Source: Hetaerina americana
Taxonomy: Eukaryota > Arthropoda > Insecta > Odonata > Calopterygidae
Reading direction: 5' to 3'
Assembly: GCA_022747635.1 (NCBI GenBank)
Contig: JAKTNV010000164.1
Span: 62,001-126,000 of the forward strand
DNA length: 64,000 nucleotides
Shown here: positions 19,877 to 29,553 of the stretch, one piece after another
How the letters are laid out: each line of letters opens with the position of its first letter
How positions within the stretch are numbered: position 1 is the stretch's first letter
Translations under genes and position numbers: made by a program
Notes under the pieces: model-generated
The model's input: the letters and a program-made list of their open reading frames with translations, nothing else
Told to the model about the DNA's origin: nothing
Databases searched by the model: none

Positions 19877-20854
19877 TTAGTTCTTTTTTATAAAGTGTAA
19901 CACTATTATAGAGCTTTGCTCACCACTACGAAAAGATATGGGCTCACCGAGTTTATCACTCAGTAGAATTTCGATGCTTTCGATATGGTTCTTCTCAACG
20001 GGGAAATAATATATCGGATTGAATGTCTGATATTCACCAATTTTAGTATTCAAGATGCGTACGCATCGACTGAGCGAATCACCCACAAATTGCGGTTTGA
20101 TTATATCTGTGTAGACATATATGTTGGAAGAGGAGTTTGCTATGATTCCTTTTACCACATCGCTTTTGTTTATTGCATGTGCTTCCTTCGCTGCTAGTAT
20201 GGATATTATACCTGATATGTCTCCACGAATGTAATTTCTACTAATCGTACTAAAATCCGACAGAGTAGTAATAAATAAATCTCGAAAGGAATTATACGTG
20301 CCCGGAAGTAAAGTGTAAGTAACGTTTTTAGCAGTAATTAACACGCCAGGTTCTATACGCTCACTCAATCCTGATACGTTTTCAGCGAATGGAAGATCAT
20401 CATTATTCGCATTAAAGATTTCCGTTTGTACTGCTATACGTTTCGCTTTATCTAGTTCGAGGAATGGTTTGACAAATGCCTTACCTAGTGATTCGTATGC
20501 GCCAGTAGGTACCACAAAGAACGAACCATCTTTTAATGTAATTTTAACGTCGCTAGATTCATACCTCGGTCCTCCTCCTATCTCTCCGCGAACTAATCCC
20601 TTTTCATTTCGCGTTCTATTATCTTTAGAAGACGCTTCTTCTTCCTCCAAAGTTCCAGCATCTCCAATTACCTCTCTAACTTCACCAGAAAGAATATGAA
20701 TAGATGGAAGGGAAATTTCCGCCAGACCTACGTACCAATCATCATTCATCAAATCGATACGATGACTCAATTTTGTTTTGTAGTTAGCTATCGTATTTCT
20801 CGGATAGAAATCCCTCGAACTGTCGCTAGGTAGTGTAAGATAAAATTCGTTCAT
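19877..20854 (-). CDS. PX: Minor capsid (penton) protein, single jelly-roll type
   Basis: Starting at 20854, the product opens MNEFYLTLPSDSSRDFYPRN and then TIANYKTKLSHRIDL, followed by WYVGLAEISLP. This N-terminal signature belongs to the Polinton minor capsid protein that forms pentons. I prefer this start over an upstream one at 20884 because its ATG overlaps the integrase stop as ATGA (20854-20851), the same junction type seen elsewhere in the block. The 325-aa length fits the family. It lies between the integrase and the basic core peptide in one compact transcription unit. Confidence 0.87.
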   Translation of the reverse strand: MNEFYLTLPSDSSRDFYPRNTIANYKTKLSHRIDLMNDDWYVGLAEISLPSIHILSGEVREVIGDAGTLEEEEASSKDNRTRNEKGLVRGEIGGGPRYESSDVKITLKDGSFFVVPTGAYESLGKAFVKPFLELDKAKRIAVQTEIFNANNDDLPFAENVSGLSERIEPGVLITAKNVTYTLLPGTYNSFRDLFITTLSDFSTISRNYIRGDISGIISILAAKEAHAINKSDVVKGIIANSSSNIYVYTDIIKPQFVGDSLSRCVRILNTKIGEYQTFNPIYYFPVEKNHIESIEILLSDKLGEPISFRSGEQSSIIVLHFIKKN

Positions 20855-22065
20855 AATGTACGCACGGAGGAGGCAGGAATCCAAGAATTAAATGAGGATG
20901 GGTATCCTTCCCACTTGACAAAGTATTCCAATTTAGGTCCACTCCCTTTACGTCTCAAAACTTTTTCTATCCTATATTCCGTCTCGGAGGACACATTCAC
21001 CTTGACTAGTTCTTCCACATAGAAACTACCCTTTATATCCTCACCGTTAAGGTCCTTCAATTTATATGTCGGTATTGACCTCGATCGATCCACGTCCGCG
21101 ATTTTGAATATTTCACTAGTATAGTTTGGAGTGTATCCTTTGGTAAATGGAAGTCGCTCCTTACTGATTCTCACATAATCATTCGCGTTCAATTTAAAAT
21201 CCTTGCTAGTAAGTGGTTTCCTCATGTGACTAGCGATTGAAAATGCATTTTTTGCATTCACTTTGGAGGGTGCGATACCTGTGCTAGAATGAACGCAATT
21301 GTTATAACTACTAATGAGTTTTGGGAGCACATCGACATATTTGTAGGTTGTGTATTTCGTGAAATACTTGTACATTTTAGACTTTAGCGTGCGATTGAAA
21401 CGTTCAACGAGGCTAGCCTTAATGTCCGGATTATTTGTGGTGTAAAACTTTACCCCTCGATTCGAGAGAAAAGTTTTAAATTTACTATTAACAAATTCAC
21501 CCCCTTTATCGCTCTGAATTTTCAATGGTTTGCGTTCGCGAAATATAGCCTTAAATACTTCAATTATCTCCTCCGGCCTCTTTGTCCTCAAAGCTTTCGC
21601 CCACGCAAAACGGGAGAATAGGTCTATTATAGTCATAATGTAACAGCACCCGTTGTTGTATTTTTTCAATCTTCTCAAATCATTCAAATCGCACTGCCAG
21701 CACTCATCAATGTAAGTTACGTTATAGTGATTTCTGGGGAACCTTTTCCTCACCGGTTTGTGTCGTGTATATGCCTCTTGAGATTCTAACCACTCACGAA
21801 TCACCTTTCGGCCTATTCCCGTAGCTTTATATAATTTTTCAACCGATGAAAACCCGGCAGGGTGCTCTGGGCTATTATATATGTTCTCAATCACGTCGTG
21901 TCCCAATCCGGACCGTATGTCTTCGGTTTTCTTACGCGCTCGCTTTTTCTCGGAATTTTTCTTGGAGACGGTAGCTGTTGTTTTCTTTCTCGCGATAGGT
22001 TTCGTTTTTTTCTCGTTGACGTTACGCTTTCCATTCCCCCTAGCCTTTCGTGTATGCGTCCCCAT
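20851..22065 (-). CDS. INT: Retroviral-type integrase with C-terminal chromodomain
   Basis: 404 aa. A lysine-rich leader (residues 1-50) is followed by an HHCC-poor N-terminal helix region, then the catalytic core: Asp126 in WQCDLND, Asp186 in IQSDKGGEF and Glu221 in SLVERFNRTLK. A ~34-residue gap between the last two is typical of the DDE integrases of Polintons. Residues ~360-404 form a chromodomain (YRIEKVLRRKG, YFVKWEGYPSSFNSWIP), which may direct insertion to marked chromatin. The first ~175 nt overlap the 167-aa gene in another frame, so the true start could lie downstream. All catalytic residues are present. Confidence 0.95.
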   Translation of the reverse strand: MGTHTRKARGNGKRNVNEKKTKPIARKKTTATVSKKNSEKKRARKKTEDIRSGLGHDVIENIYNSPEHPAGFSSVEKLYKATGIGRKVIREWLESQEAYTRHKPVRKRFPRNHYNVTYIDECWQCDLNDLRRLKKYNNGCCYIMTIIDLFSRFAWAKALRTKRPEEIIEVFKAIFRERKPLKIQSDKGGEFVNSKFKTFLSNRGVKFYTTNNPDIKASLVERFNRTLKSKMYKYFTKYTTYKYVDVLPKLISSYNNCVHSSTGIAPSKVNAKNAFSIASHMRKPLTSKDFKLNANDYVRISKERLPFTKGYTPNYTSEIFKIADVDRSRSIPTYKLKDLNGEDIKGSFYVEELVKVNVSSETEYRIEKVLRRKGSGPKLEYFVKWEGYPSSFNSWIPASSVRTL

Positions 22066-22394
22066 GTCGAGTCTAAATCTTTATTCAACCTTTTCACTTC
22101 TGCCAGAGTTTTTCTCAATGCGGGGATTTCCTCTCTCTCGTCAGCAACTCGTGACCTCGTTGGTGTTTCTACCAAGGACTTGACTATTGGAACGTGTACG
22201 GGGGAGTTTATATCTGAGACGGCGTCAAGGTATTTATCGAGTATTCTTTTATACAAATGCCACTTATCAATATCCTTTATACTTTTCTTAACCAACACAC
22301 CTTTCATTTCCTTGTCCAATGTACTCAACCTAGCCTTTACACGACTTCGATCAAAAACTTCCGGAGTCACGACTAGCATCTTACGCAGGCTCAT
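21891..22394 (-). CDS. Basic 167-aa protein overlapping the integrase start
   Basis: The open frame starts at 22394, where its ATG overlaps the stop of the upstream gene as ATGA. The middle is helical and charged (EEIPALRKTLAEVKRLNKDL), likely coiled coil. The end is very basic (KKRNLSRERKQQ, RKSERVRKPKTYG). The last ~175 nt overlap the integrase leader in another frame. The sequence upstream of the overlap is present only in this frame, and the tight ATGA junction supports translation. Function is unknown; a DNA-binding or core-protein role would suit its charge. A frameshift fusion into the integrase is an alternative. Confidence 0.65.
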   Translation of the reverse strand: MSLRKMLVVTPEVFDRSRVKARLSTLDKEMKGVLVKKSIKDIDKWHLYKRILDKYLDAVSDINSPVHVPIVKSLVETPTRSRVADEREEIPALRKTLAEVKRLNKDLDSTWGRIHERLGGMESVTSTRKKRNLSRERKQQLPSPRKIPRKSERVRKPKTYGPDWDTT

Positions 22395-22717
22395 TTTCCC
22401 AGCAGGCTACCGATGACACCGCTTAAAATTGATCCCAGCAATAATGGTAAAAAACCACCTTTTTGTACGAGCAGCGCACGTTTCTTCTTCACACTCGCCC
22501 CCCGCACAGCTAACTTTCTCAACGTGTTACGATGCTTGGATAGTTTTTGTTTTAACCTATTATCTATCTTATGGTTCCCGTTAAGTGTATTCAAACAACA
22601 ATCGCAAATGGCTTTGATCAACTCGTCGTCCGAGGTTTTAACAATCGCAGTGCGAAGTTTTGGTTTTGCCGATTTTAAGACGTGGAGCAAATGTTTATTG
22701 TTCTTCAATCTTTTCAT
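22391..22717 (-). CDS. Small conserved Polinton protein with hydrophobic glycine-rich tail
   Basis: 108 aa. It begins with MKRLKNNKHLLHVLKSAKP and KLRTAIVK, has two cysteines in AICDCCLNTLNG, a Lys-rich stretch, and ends QKGGFLPLLLGSILSGVIGS. The order (helical, Cys pair, basic, QxGGFLPLL tail) recurs in arthropod Polintons and adintoviruses. The C-terminal ~20 residues could insert in a membrane, suggesting a minor virion or membrane-active protein; this is inference. It overlaps the ATPase gene by 23 nt and the next gene by 4 nt (ATGA). Confidence 0.75.
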   Translation of the reverse strand: MKRLKNNKHLLHVLKSAKPKLRTAIVKTSDDELIKAICDCCLNTLNGNHKIDNRLKQKLSKHRNTLRKLAVRGASVKKKRALLVQKGGFLPLLLGSILSGVIGSLLGK

Positions 22718-23345
22718 CGTGTAGGGACATGTAAACTACAGTTGCCCCGTCTTTAGGAAATATTTTCGTTCTAAAACGAAACCTCTCGTCTGAGTCCTGA
22801 CCAAGATCCAGAACCAAATAACCGAATGGTTGTTGCGTAACTTGTTTATATACCCTCTCCAATTCCCCCGATTTTTCCGGATACACCTGCCTAGCCAAGT
22901 GACCAAATTGCGACCTATCTCTAGGATTCTTAAAGACAACGATATACTTGGAATTTAGCGAGATGTTTCTCGCTTGCGGGTTTTGATAAAAAATATTCTG
23001 CGTAATTAGGAAAACCGAAATGTTAAAGTGATGGCTTCCTCTAGTGAACAGTTTAGAGACGTCTTTGCTATAGGCCCCTTCGCTCATTAAATCATCAATC
23101 ACGTACAACGTTGGCACACCACCAAATTCTTCGAAAGGCGGTATTTCGGTTCGAAATTGAACGGGTATTCTAATGCTTGGTTCACTTCCAGGAGCACAGC
23201 ACCATACTTTTTCACGTATCGGGCTATTCACCATATAATCTAAATTTTCCAAAAACTGCGTGACAAATGTGGTTTTCCCGCAGCCTGAGGGACCCGCGCA
23301 AATACAGGTAAATGGATGCTTCCAGGCTAACGTCATGGTTAACAC
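22695..23345 (-). CDS. ATP: Genome-packaging ATPase (FtsK/HerA-A32 type)
   Basis: 216 aa. Walker A GPSGCGKT at residues 18-25 and Walker B LYVIDDLM with Asp84-Asp85. A conserved sensor-like segment, NISVFLITQNIF, follows. This matches Polinton and adenovirus-type packaging ATPases, which drive DNA into preformed capsids. Length is normal for the family. It lies just downstream of the polymerase with its own start, and its last 23 nt overlap the next gene. The frame is intact. Confidence 0.95.
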   Translation of the reverse strand: MLTMTLAWKHPFTCICAGPSGCGKTTFVTQFLENLDYMVNSPIREKVWCCAPGSEPSIRIPVQFRTEIPPFEEFGGVPTLYVIDDLMSEGAYSKDVSKLFTRGSHHFNISVFLITQNIFYQNPQARNISLNSKYIVVFKNPRDRSQFGHLARQVYPEKSGELERVYKQVTQQPFGYLVLDLGQDSDERFRFRTKIFPKDGATVVYMSLHDEKIEEQ

Positions 23346-23381
23346 TGAAATTTAGATTAAAAATATCTTTCTTTTATAATT

Positions 23382-26300
23382 TCAATCGCCGTTAAAAGCA
23401 TCATTATGCGTTCGTTTTCGTGGAATTTTATAGTGACCCCACGCAAACGTTTTTATCCCGTCTTCACAAAGGTATCGCTTATCGTCGGATGCATTCAGCG
23501 TGACTTTATTCATCTCCATGGTGTAAATATTATGCATTTTACTCCGTATCACGTTCATTTTTCGAAATACCACCGAGTTCTCCCGGAGACATTGTACATA
23601 GTCGTTAAATTTTAAACCTTTTTCCTTAACAACTTTCGTTATTCCTTTTGCTTTCTTCTTTTCTTTACCTCCCTCTACCTTGAACGAATAAAGTTTACTA
23701 CGTAATCCGACAAAATGTGTCATTAGGTTTCCATCGCATTCGTCCTTGAATTTACCAATTACTTTTTTATTTTGTTCAGAAAAGCAAAAGTGATCCTTTG
23801 GATAATTCGACGTGTCAAATGCATCTAGGTTCCCCAGAAAATCCCTATACACATCATCCGTTTTTATTTCATATATGAAGCTATCAGTATCGGTGTAGGC
23901 GAGGGATATATTTTCCCCGTATTTCGGAAGCATTGTTCTATAATGAAAGTTATACATTAAAGTCTTACTCAAGTCCAAGACACAGAAACCTATATATATA
24001 TATAGGTTTATTCATTTTTATGACTGCCTTCCGCATGTGAATGGCAACTAAACACTCGTGAAAAATCGTCCTATCCAGAAATGTTGACTTATTAATTAGT
24101 TTTTGTAGTCTTTTTTCGTTTACCACTAATTCCATATTCATACGTTTCCTCACGTTCTCCATTGTTTTCCCAAATACTGCATTGTTCATCAGTTTATAGA
24201 AATCCTTCTCAAAATCATTGACTGCCATTTTTCTTTTCTCAGTGTTCAAATCAATATAGGTCTTTAACCAAGGTGATTGACTAAACCTGATTACTCTATG
24301 CACCTTCTTCAGCACCAGTCCTAGTTCTAAAGCTTGTTTCAAGTTTACGTAATGAATTACATATTTACTCTTATTTTCGAGAGTTGTTAGCAGTTTTTTA
24401 TGTTTACCGCCAGGTGGTGTCTTGTTTTCCGGGCAAAGAGGGAGATCTGAATGTGTATCGTGTAGCCTATGTGGGTACTCAAGATCAACTTCGAGAATAT
24501 ATCCAGTTTCACTGTCTTCGGGAACATTTTCAACGTTTAAATCATCAATTTCTGCCTGTGTTAACCATCGAAATTTACCGTAGGGAAGGGGTCTCGAAAG
24601 GGCCCACCCATAGAGATTGTTAGCGTCTAGATATGTCAAATAGGTTGGACCTGAATCTGGGTCATGACTTGACATGTATCTATTGTTCGATTCGCAGTAC
24701 CTTTTACAGCATTGTGAAATTCCTCCTCGGATGCCGTTTTCAATCATTAGTATCATGTCGTAGTCAGTCAAAAGCTCTAGTTCTATTTCAGTGTATTTGA
24801 GCATTGCATCAAAAGTTAAACCTGGAGCAGTATAATACCACGCAGGATCTAGTTTATACGCGCTGTAGCATACGTCACGAAAATTTTCAAAAACATCAGC
24901 TAAAAGGGTCACGTCGCTTTTCAGATAGACATCGCTGTAATCGCCGAGTGTTTCACATTCAAATGCGTCCCAAACATTTTCTGCATGCTGATAATCTTCG
25001 TCAGATACATATTCATCGGTCAGTCTGTTGTAAAAATTCTCCTTTTCCGGGAGCAAGGTTTCATCGAGTTTATTCAACGAATCAGTGTAATCATAGGGAT
25101 AAACCCCCTTTCGTGTAACTAAATTTGTCTTTTCACCGAATATTGTGCTTGTGCATTTAAACTCTGTTAAATTGGCAACCAATGAAGCTAGAGAGGTAGG
25201 CATGAATCTAAACGTGTCAACAAACCGAATTTTGAAATTTTCCGTGATAGACTTAGAAAAAGATATATATTTTTCTTCAGAATTTGGAATTATAAATATT
25301 TCCCTGTCATCATAGTTAAGCTCTCGTACGATGAAATGCCCATCATATGATGAGAGGTTATGAATAAAGATTGGAAGGAAATTCGGCATTTTATATTGAA
25401 TGTTACAAAAATAGTGCGCAGGTCCTCTATACTTTCCTGTCAAATGATCATGGTCTCTAACTTTATTCTCCTTCAATTCTTTACCACAAATGTGACATGC
25501 GTTTGCAGTTTCAAAATCTGAGTCTTCCTCTGGAGTGAGAGGATTCATTGGAATAATATTTTTGTAAAGTTTACAAACTTTTTCAGCCTCTTCTTTCATC
25601 CGTAAAATGAATACCCTAGCAGCATTGGGACCTCGGTACAGGTATGGGTCCTCGCATCCCTCAGGTCCCACTACGATGTAACTAAAGCTGAATGGGGTAT
25701 GTCTCTGCATTAAATTAGTATAAGATGAGTAAGGATAAGGCTCGCAGGTACTAATATTTTCCAGAAGACATTCAAAGTCAGCGTAAATGACAAAAGGTAC
25801 CCGAAAAGAATAATTTAAGTTTGTGAATTGTAAACTTTTATTGTCCTCGTCAGGTAGAATGATTTTACTCGGCTCGCCTGTACCTTTACATAGCTGTTGA
25901 TGCTCTTCTAGCCTGTGCTTACTCCGGTAATGTGTGAGGCAGCGTTTGCAAGTGAATATTCTATTAGAATGCTTCGTAATTTGGGAGTGAATCAATTTAT
26001 CAAAATTCCTAATCCAACAATAGTGAGCGGTTGTTTCGTTGCTAATGTAAAGGAGGTCGCGATGATCCTCGAGCTCATGATCTACAATTTTTAGTGGGTA
26101 CACGAGGTTCTTATCTGTCAGACCAAAAACGTTGATTGAAATATTATTGACACGTTCGAATTTGGGAATATCTTTCAGCTCCACCGGGTACGCGATGCAG
26201 TCCCAATTGTAACCCATATGGCATGCTCGTGTCTTATACTGGGAAACTCTTTGAGGATCCTTATCGATATTTTTGGCCCAAATGGCATACTTAAAGCAGT

Positions 26301-27051
26301 ATTGATCATCATTTCTGATATTGATAACGGATTTAGTATTCCTAATTTTTATAGGCAGCTCAATGAATGCTGATCCTCGAAATGGCGTGTACTTGTTTAT
26401 TCGCAGTTCTAAACCTAGCACATTTGATAAGGCCCATCCTGAACCTTTAGCTTGAAATTCGGACTTTTCTTTTAAAAGTTTAGAAAATGTCTCATTGATT
26501 ACTTCCTCAATTTCATCTGCTAACAATAACCTGCGATTGTTGGTTTTGAAGGAAGCGTTCATTTCATCCCTCATACCCTTTTTGAATTTGCAAATTAAAA
26601 CAAGATTGAATTTAATGGCACTATTTTCCACTATTTGATCATTTATCTTTTCGATCAACTGAGTTTTGATGTTATTGAGAAATGAGATCACGTCCTGTTC
26701 ACCATCTTCCACGGGAGTAATCCAAAATGTTTTCAGTCTGGAACGAATAGCTGATTCAATTTCATTGAATCCTCTCCCTATTTGCTCGTTGATTTTAATC
26801 CGGTGCGCGTTGGTATTCTCATGAGGCATAGCCTCGTCAATGTCATAGAAGATTTCACAGTAAGTGCAAAATTTTCTTCCCTTTGCCTTATCCAGCGCAT
26901 TTTTCATTCGATTATACGTCCCCATATCAGAAATGTTATCGTCATCAAACACTATTTTCATATATATGTCACTTAATGCCTGTTCTAATTCTTCCGAATT
27001 GTGATAGCTACCAGCATTGTAATTTTCTAGAATTTCTTGGATAGAGGGCAT
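23382..27051 (-). pseudogene. POLB: Protein-primed family B DNA polymerase, broken near its C-terminus
   Basis: The 1028-aa N-terminal frame (27051-23965) has, in order: a C2H2-like finger (C62, C65, H77, H83), a second zinc finger (C368-C388), ExoI YADFE (423-427), an Endo VII/HNH-like insert (CHICG...DHDHLTGKYRG, 519-549), ExoII HNLSSYDGHF, ExoIII YLKSDVTLLAD, PolA YLDANNLYG (807-815) and PolB KLMNNAVFGK. A TA dinucleotide tract at 23991-24004 changes frame and soon gives a stop. The remainder, with PolC YTDTDS, is in another frame (23978-23382). The separated pieces cannot form an active polymerase without a frame change. TA-tract slippage is the likely cause; sequencing error is possible. 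Confidence 0.93.
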
Positions 27052-27118
27052 GATTAAAGGTTCTTTGAGCTGTTGCTGAAATAAAATAAAAAAATGATAC
27101 GTATGAAAAAATACATTT

Positions 27119-27427
27119 TCATCTCATTACATTAAGTGCAGGATCTAGAGGTAGAAAAACCTCGTAACGAATATCATCTACTTCATAACCCCGTTCGAAC
27201 AGAAACTCGTATTCTTCTGCAATAGTATATTGCTCAATATGATTAAACGTAGTGCGAGGTATTGAATCGGATAAATGGTACAAGATTATGTCAACTTTAC
27301 TCTGCAAACAATGTCTAAATGAGATACCCGGTGATTGTCTCTTCTCCGTCTTAACGAATGCGCTTTGAACAATATATTTTGATAACTTTAATAATGATAT
27401 TTTATATAGTGAATTTACGTTAGACAT
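27119..27427 (-). CDS. Small Polinton protein, 102 aa, function unknown
   Basis: An open frame from MSNVNSLYKISLLKLSKYIV to a clear end (LPLDPALNVMR), with an acidic patch EEYEFLFERGYEVDD. It is first in the minus-strand block, 67 bases upstream of the polymerase. A TATATATAC stretch just upstream of its ATG could be its promoter and the promoter of the whole block. No known domain is recognised. Such a position suggests an early gene or terminal-protein-related role, but nothing in the sequence proves that. Confidence 0.6.
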   Translation of the reverse strand: MSNVNSLYKISLLKLSKYIVQSAFVKTEKRQSPGISFRHCLQSKVDIILYHLSDSIPRTTFNHIEQYTIAEEYEFLFERGYEVDDIRYEVFLPLDPALNVMR

Positions 27428-27701
27428 TGCTGTATATATATTACTACTTCTGATTAGTTAACAAACTATGCAATCCTATTGATAAAATCAATTATATATG
27501 AATTTCTTTTAGGTATTGCATATACCCTAAGAAATTAATGCGATTATTAATGATATGTACTTACTCCTGACGTCAATGAATACAGCTGATGATTCGGGAG
27601 GTGAAATCGGTCCGTAATAGCTCTCTAAGCTGCTCTGGAGGAAATGGAAACTTAACTCTCAGAAGTGGAGTTTTATAGAAATAAAAGCTAATTCCCTCAG
27701 C

Positions 27702-28075
27702 GGAACACCCGTGCAAGAAGGCCACCTAGTTAGAATCAAGTAATGTCATCATCTGTGCATGTGCTGGTCTGGATGTGGATGGAATTAACTAGTTCAACCA
27801 TTTGAATTATCCACCGACGCAACCTAAGCATGTGCCAAGGTTTGCGGAGTTGGCAGCTTCTACTGAAAAAATGCAATGCTCAATGCCGAACATCCGCGCA
27901 AGAAGGTTACCTAGTTGAAATCAAGTAATTTCATCATCTACGCATGTGCTTGGATGGAATTGACTAGTTCAGGTATTTCCTTTCAATTATCCTTCGACGC
28001 AACCTGAGCATGTGCCAAGGTCTTTGGAGTTGGCAGCTTCTACTGAAAAAATGCAATGCTCAATGCCGAACATCC
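27702..28075 (+). repeat. Tandem duplicate of a ~185-bp unit in the Polinton
   Basis: GCAAGAAGG..ACCTAGTT.GAATCAAGT begins each unit (27713 and 27898). TTGGCAGCTTCTACTGAAAAAATGC and the following AATGCTCAATGCCGAACATCCG end each one (27850 and 28030). The ends are nearly identical while the middles differ by indels. The array lies upstream of the dUTPase promoter. Confidence 0.88.
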
Positions 28076-28272
28076 GAGGACATGCAAGGAGTTGTTATTG
28101 AAAGAGATTAAGGAGGATGAGGAATCTCTCAAGGATGTTGGGATATGTTCAACGAGTGAGGTCAGCGGAGTGAAAAAAAACCCACTCCACTATCCGATCT
28201 TGCTTAATGCAACCTCCTCCTCTAACTTCCTAGTTTTAGCACGTAGCATGATGCTCTACAGAAGCGTTCCTG

Positions 28273-28280
28273 TATATAAA
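28273..28280 (+). promoter_or_regulatory. TATA box of the plus-strand dUTPase unit
   Basis: TATATAAA followed by an initiator-like CCATCATTCA about 25 bases later; the first ATG of the predicted exon is at 28435. Confidence 0.5.
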
Positions 28281-28434
28281 CCCTCAGCTTTGAGTCTCCA
28301 TCATTCAACACCTGGCAGAGATCTACTACCGTCGCTATTATCCGCTCTCCTCTGATCATCGCCGCTCATTGCCGAATTGCCGAATTGCACCATATTCCAG
28401 TCTTGTCACCACTCCTGCACCAAAAATCATAATC

Positions 28435-29003
28435 ATGGAGGCTACTACTTCTGCTTCTGGGTAATTATGACTTAGAGATAATTACCATTATTTTAAATGT
28501 TATTTGAATATGGTTGAGGAGGGGTCTTAAATATATATATTTATCATATTAAAATTTTCAGAATTTCCATCATCATTAGGAAACTACACCCGTTTGCAAG
28601 TACCCCTATGCCATGCTATGAATGCCCTGCTGGATATGATATTAGTGCTGTCCAGTGGGATATAATTCCTAAGCGGGGGCGGGCTTTAATACCTTGCGGA
28701 TTCTCCCTTGAAATCCCCAAAGGATTTTACGGGAGACTCGCATCCCGCTCTAGTCTTTCGCTGAGGTATGGGATAGAAGTTGGGGCGGGTGTAATTGATC
28801 CTGATTATAGGGGGGAAATTAAGGTTCTCCTCTATAACCATAGTGATGAGGATTTTTTGGTGAGAAGAGGAGCTAGAATATGTCAAATCATCCTTGAAAG
28901 AATCGCTACAGATGTTTCATTTGTAGTGTCTGATGACGTTACCTCTAATAGTAACCGAGGACAGGGTGGTTTTGGCAGTTCTAATCACCCTCCAGTTAAT
29001 TGA
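28435..29003 (+). CDS. dUTPase (trimeric type), two exons
   Basis: Exon 1 is 28435-28460 (ATG GAG GCT...). A 101-bp GT-AG intron spans 28461-28561 (GTAATT...TTTTCAG), and exon 2 runs 28562-29003. The intron's joining phase supplies a RKLHPFASTP-like segment that fits the conserved dUTPase start. Five motifs are visible: AGYDISA (motif 1), RLASRSSLS (2), GAGVIDPDYRGEI (3, catalytic Asp), RRGARICQIIL (4) and NRGQGGFGSS (5). The enzyme converts dUTP to dUMP plus pyrophosphate, limiting uracil in newly replicated DNA, apt for an element with its own polymerase. The exon-2 ATG at 28608 is an alternative start but would lose the N-terminal strand. Confidence 0.9.
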
Positions 29004-29078
29004 TGTGAGTAACGATTAATATATATATATAAACATATGATTTATTGTATACAAAGTTTTCGTTTTTACCTTTGTAGG

Positions 29079-29553
29079 ATGGAGTCCACCCCCTCAACCA
29101 CGACGCTTAACAGCACCCCCACTGTCAGCGTCACCACCTCCACCTCAACGTCACCCGAAGCGTTGACCTCTTCATCAACTTCTGTGGTAGCTTTTTTAAC
29201 TGGTTATATCAAATTTTAATAATGCTCGAAGTGTAATTAATATCTACTGACGGTACCTATTTTTATTCTGGCAGGCTAGCATCCGGGAAAGATTCTTTCG
29301 GTTGCAGGAGGAGGGGTCATTTCTGAAGAAGGAGGATTTGGAGGAGGAAACCCGCTACCGGGTGGAGAAGGTGGAGATGATGACCACCCGATTCGGGGAG
29401 GGGGTGGTGGCGACAATCTTTTTTCGGGGGAGGGAGAAGAAACTTTTTCTCCCCCGAATGTTTACAATGACGGTGGGGGAGGTTATGATTTATAATTATA
29501 GCCAAGAAAAGTTTTTTATATGTAAAAAAAATAATCAAATAAAAATTATTTGA
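29079..29553 (+). CDS. Second spliced Polinton gene, possible nucleic-acid-binding protein
   Basis: Exon 1 is 29079-29186: a Ser/Thr-rich leader starting MESTPSTTT. A phase-0 GT-AG intron spans 29187-29274 (GTAGCT...CTGGCAG); a donor three bases earlier is also in frame. Exon 2 (29275-29553) reads ASIRERFFRLQEEG, then EETRYRVEKVEMMTTRFGEG followed by VVATIFFRGREKKLFLPRMF. That beta pattern, with TRFGE and FLP, recalls a small OB-like domain common in arthropod mobile elements; a single-stranded DNA-binding role is a hypothesis. Just upstream (29005-29077) a GTGAGT...TTTGTAG pair could splice the dUTPase 3' end onto this gene. AATAAA at 29538-29543 lies at the end. Confidence 0.6.

Larger units (their letters stand above)
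27428..28434. other. Intergenic region between divergent Polinton transcription units
   Basis: Contains two direct repeats of 180-185 bp (27702-27886 and 27887-28075) and the promoter of the right-hand plus-strand genes: TATATAAA at 28273-28280. Frames found here (e.g. 28056-28355) have no coding signature. Confidence 0.7.

Noticed and set aside
28056..28355. 99-codon plus-strand frame upstream of dUTPase
   Set aside because: Starts inside a direct repeat and spans the TATA box; no protein features.
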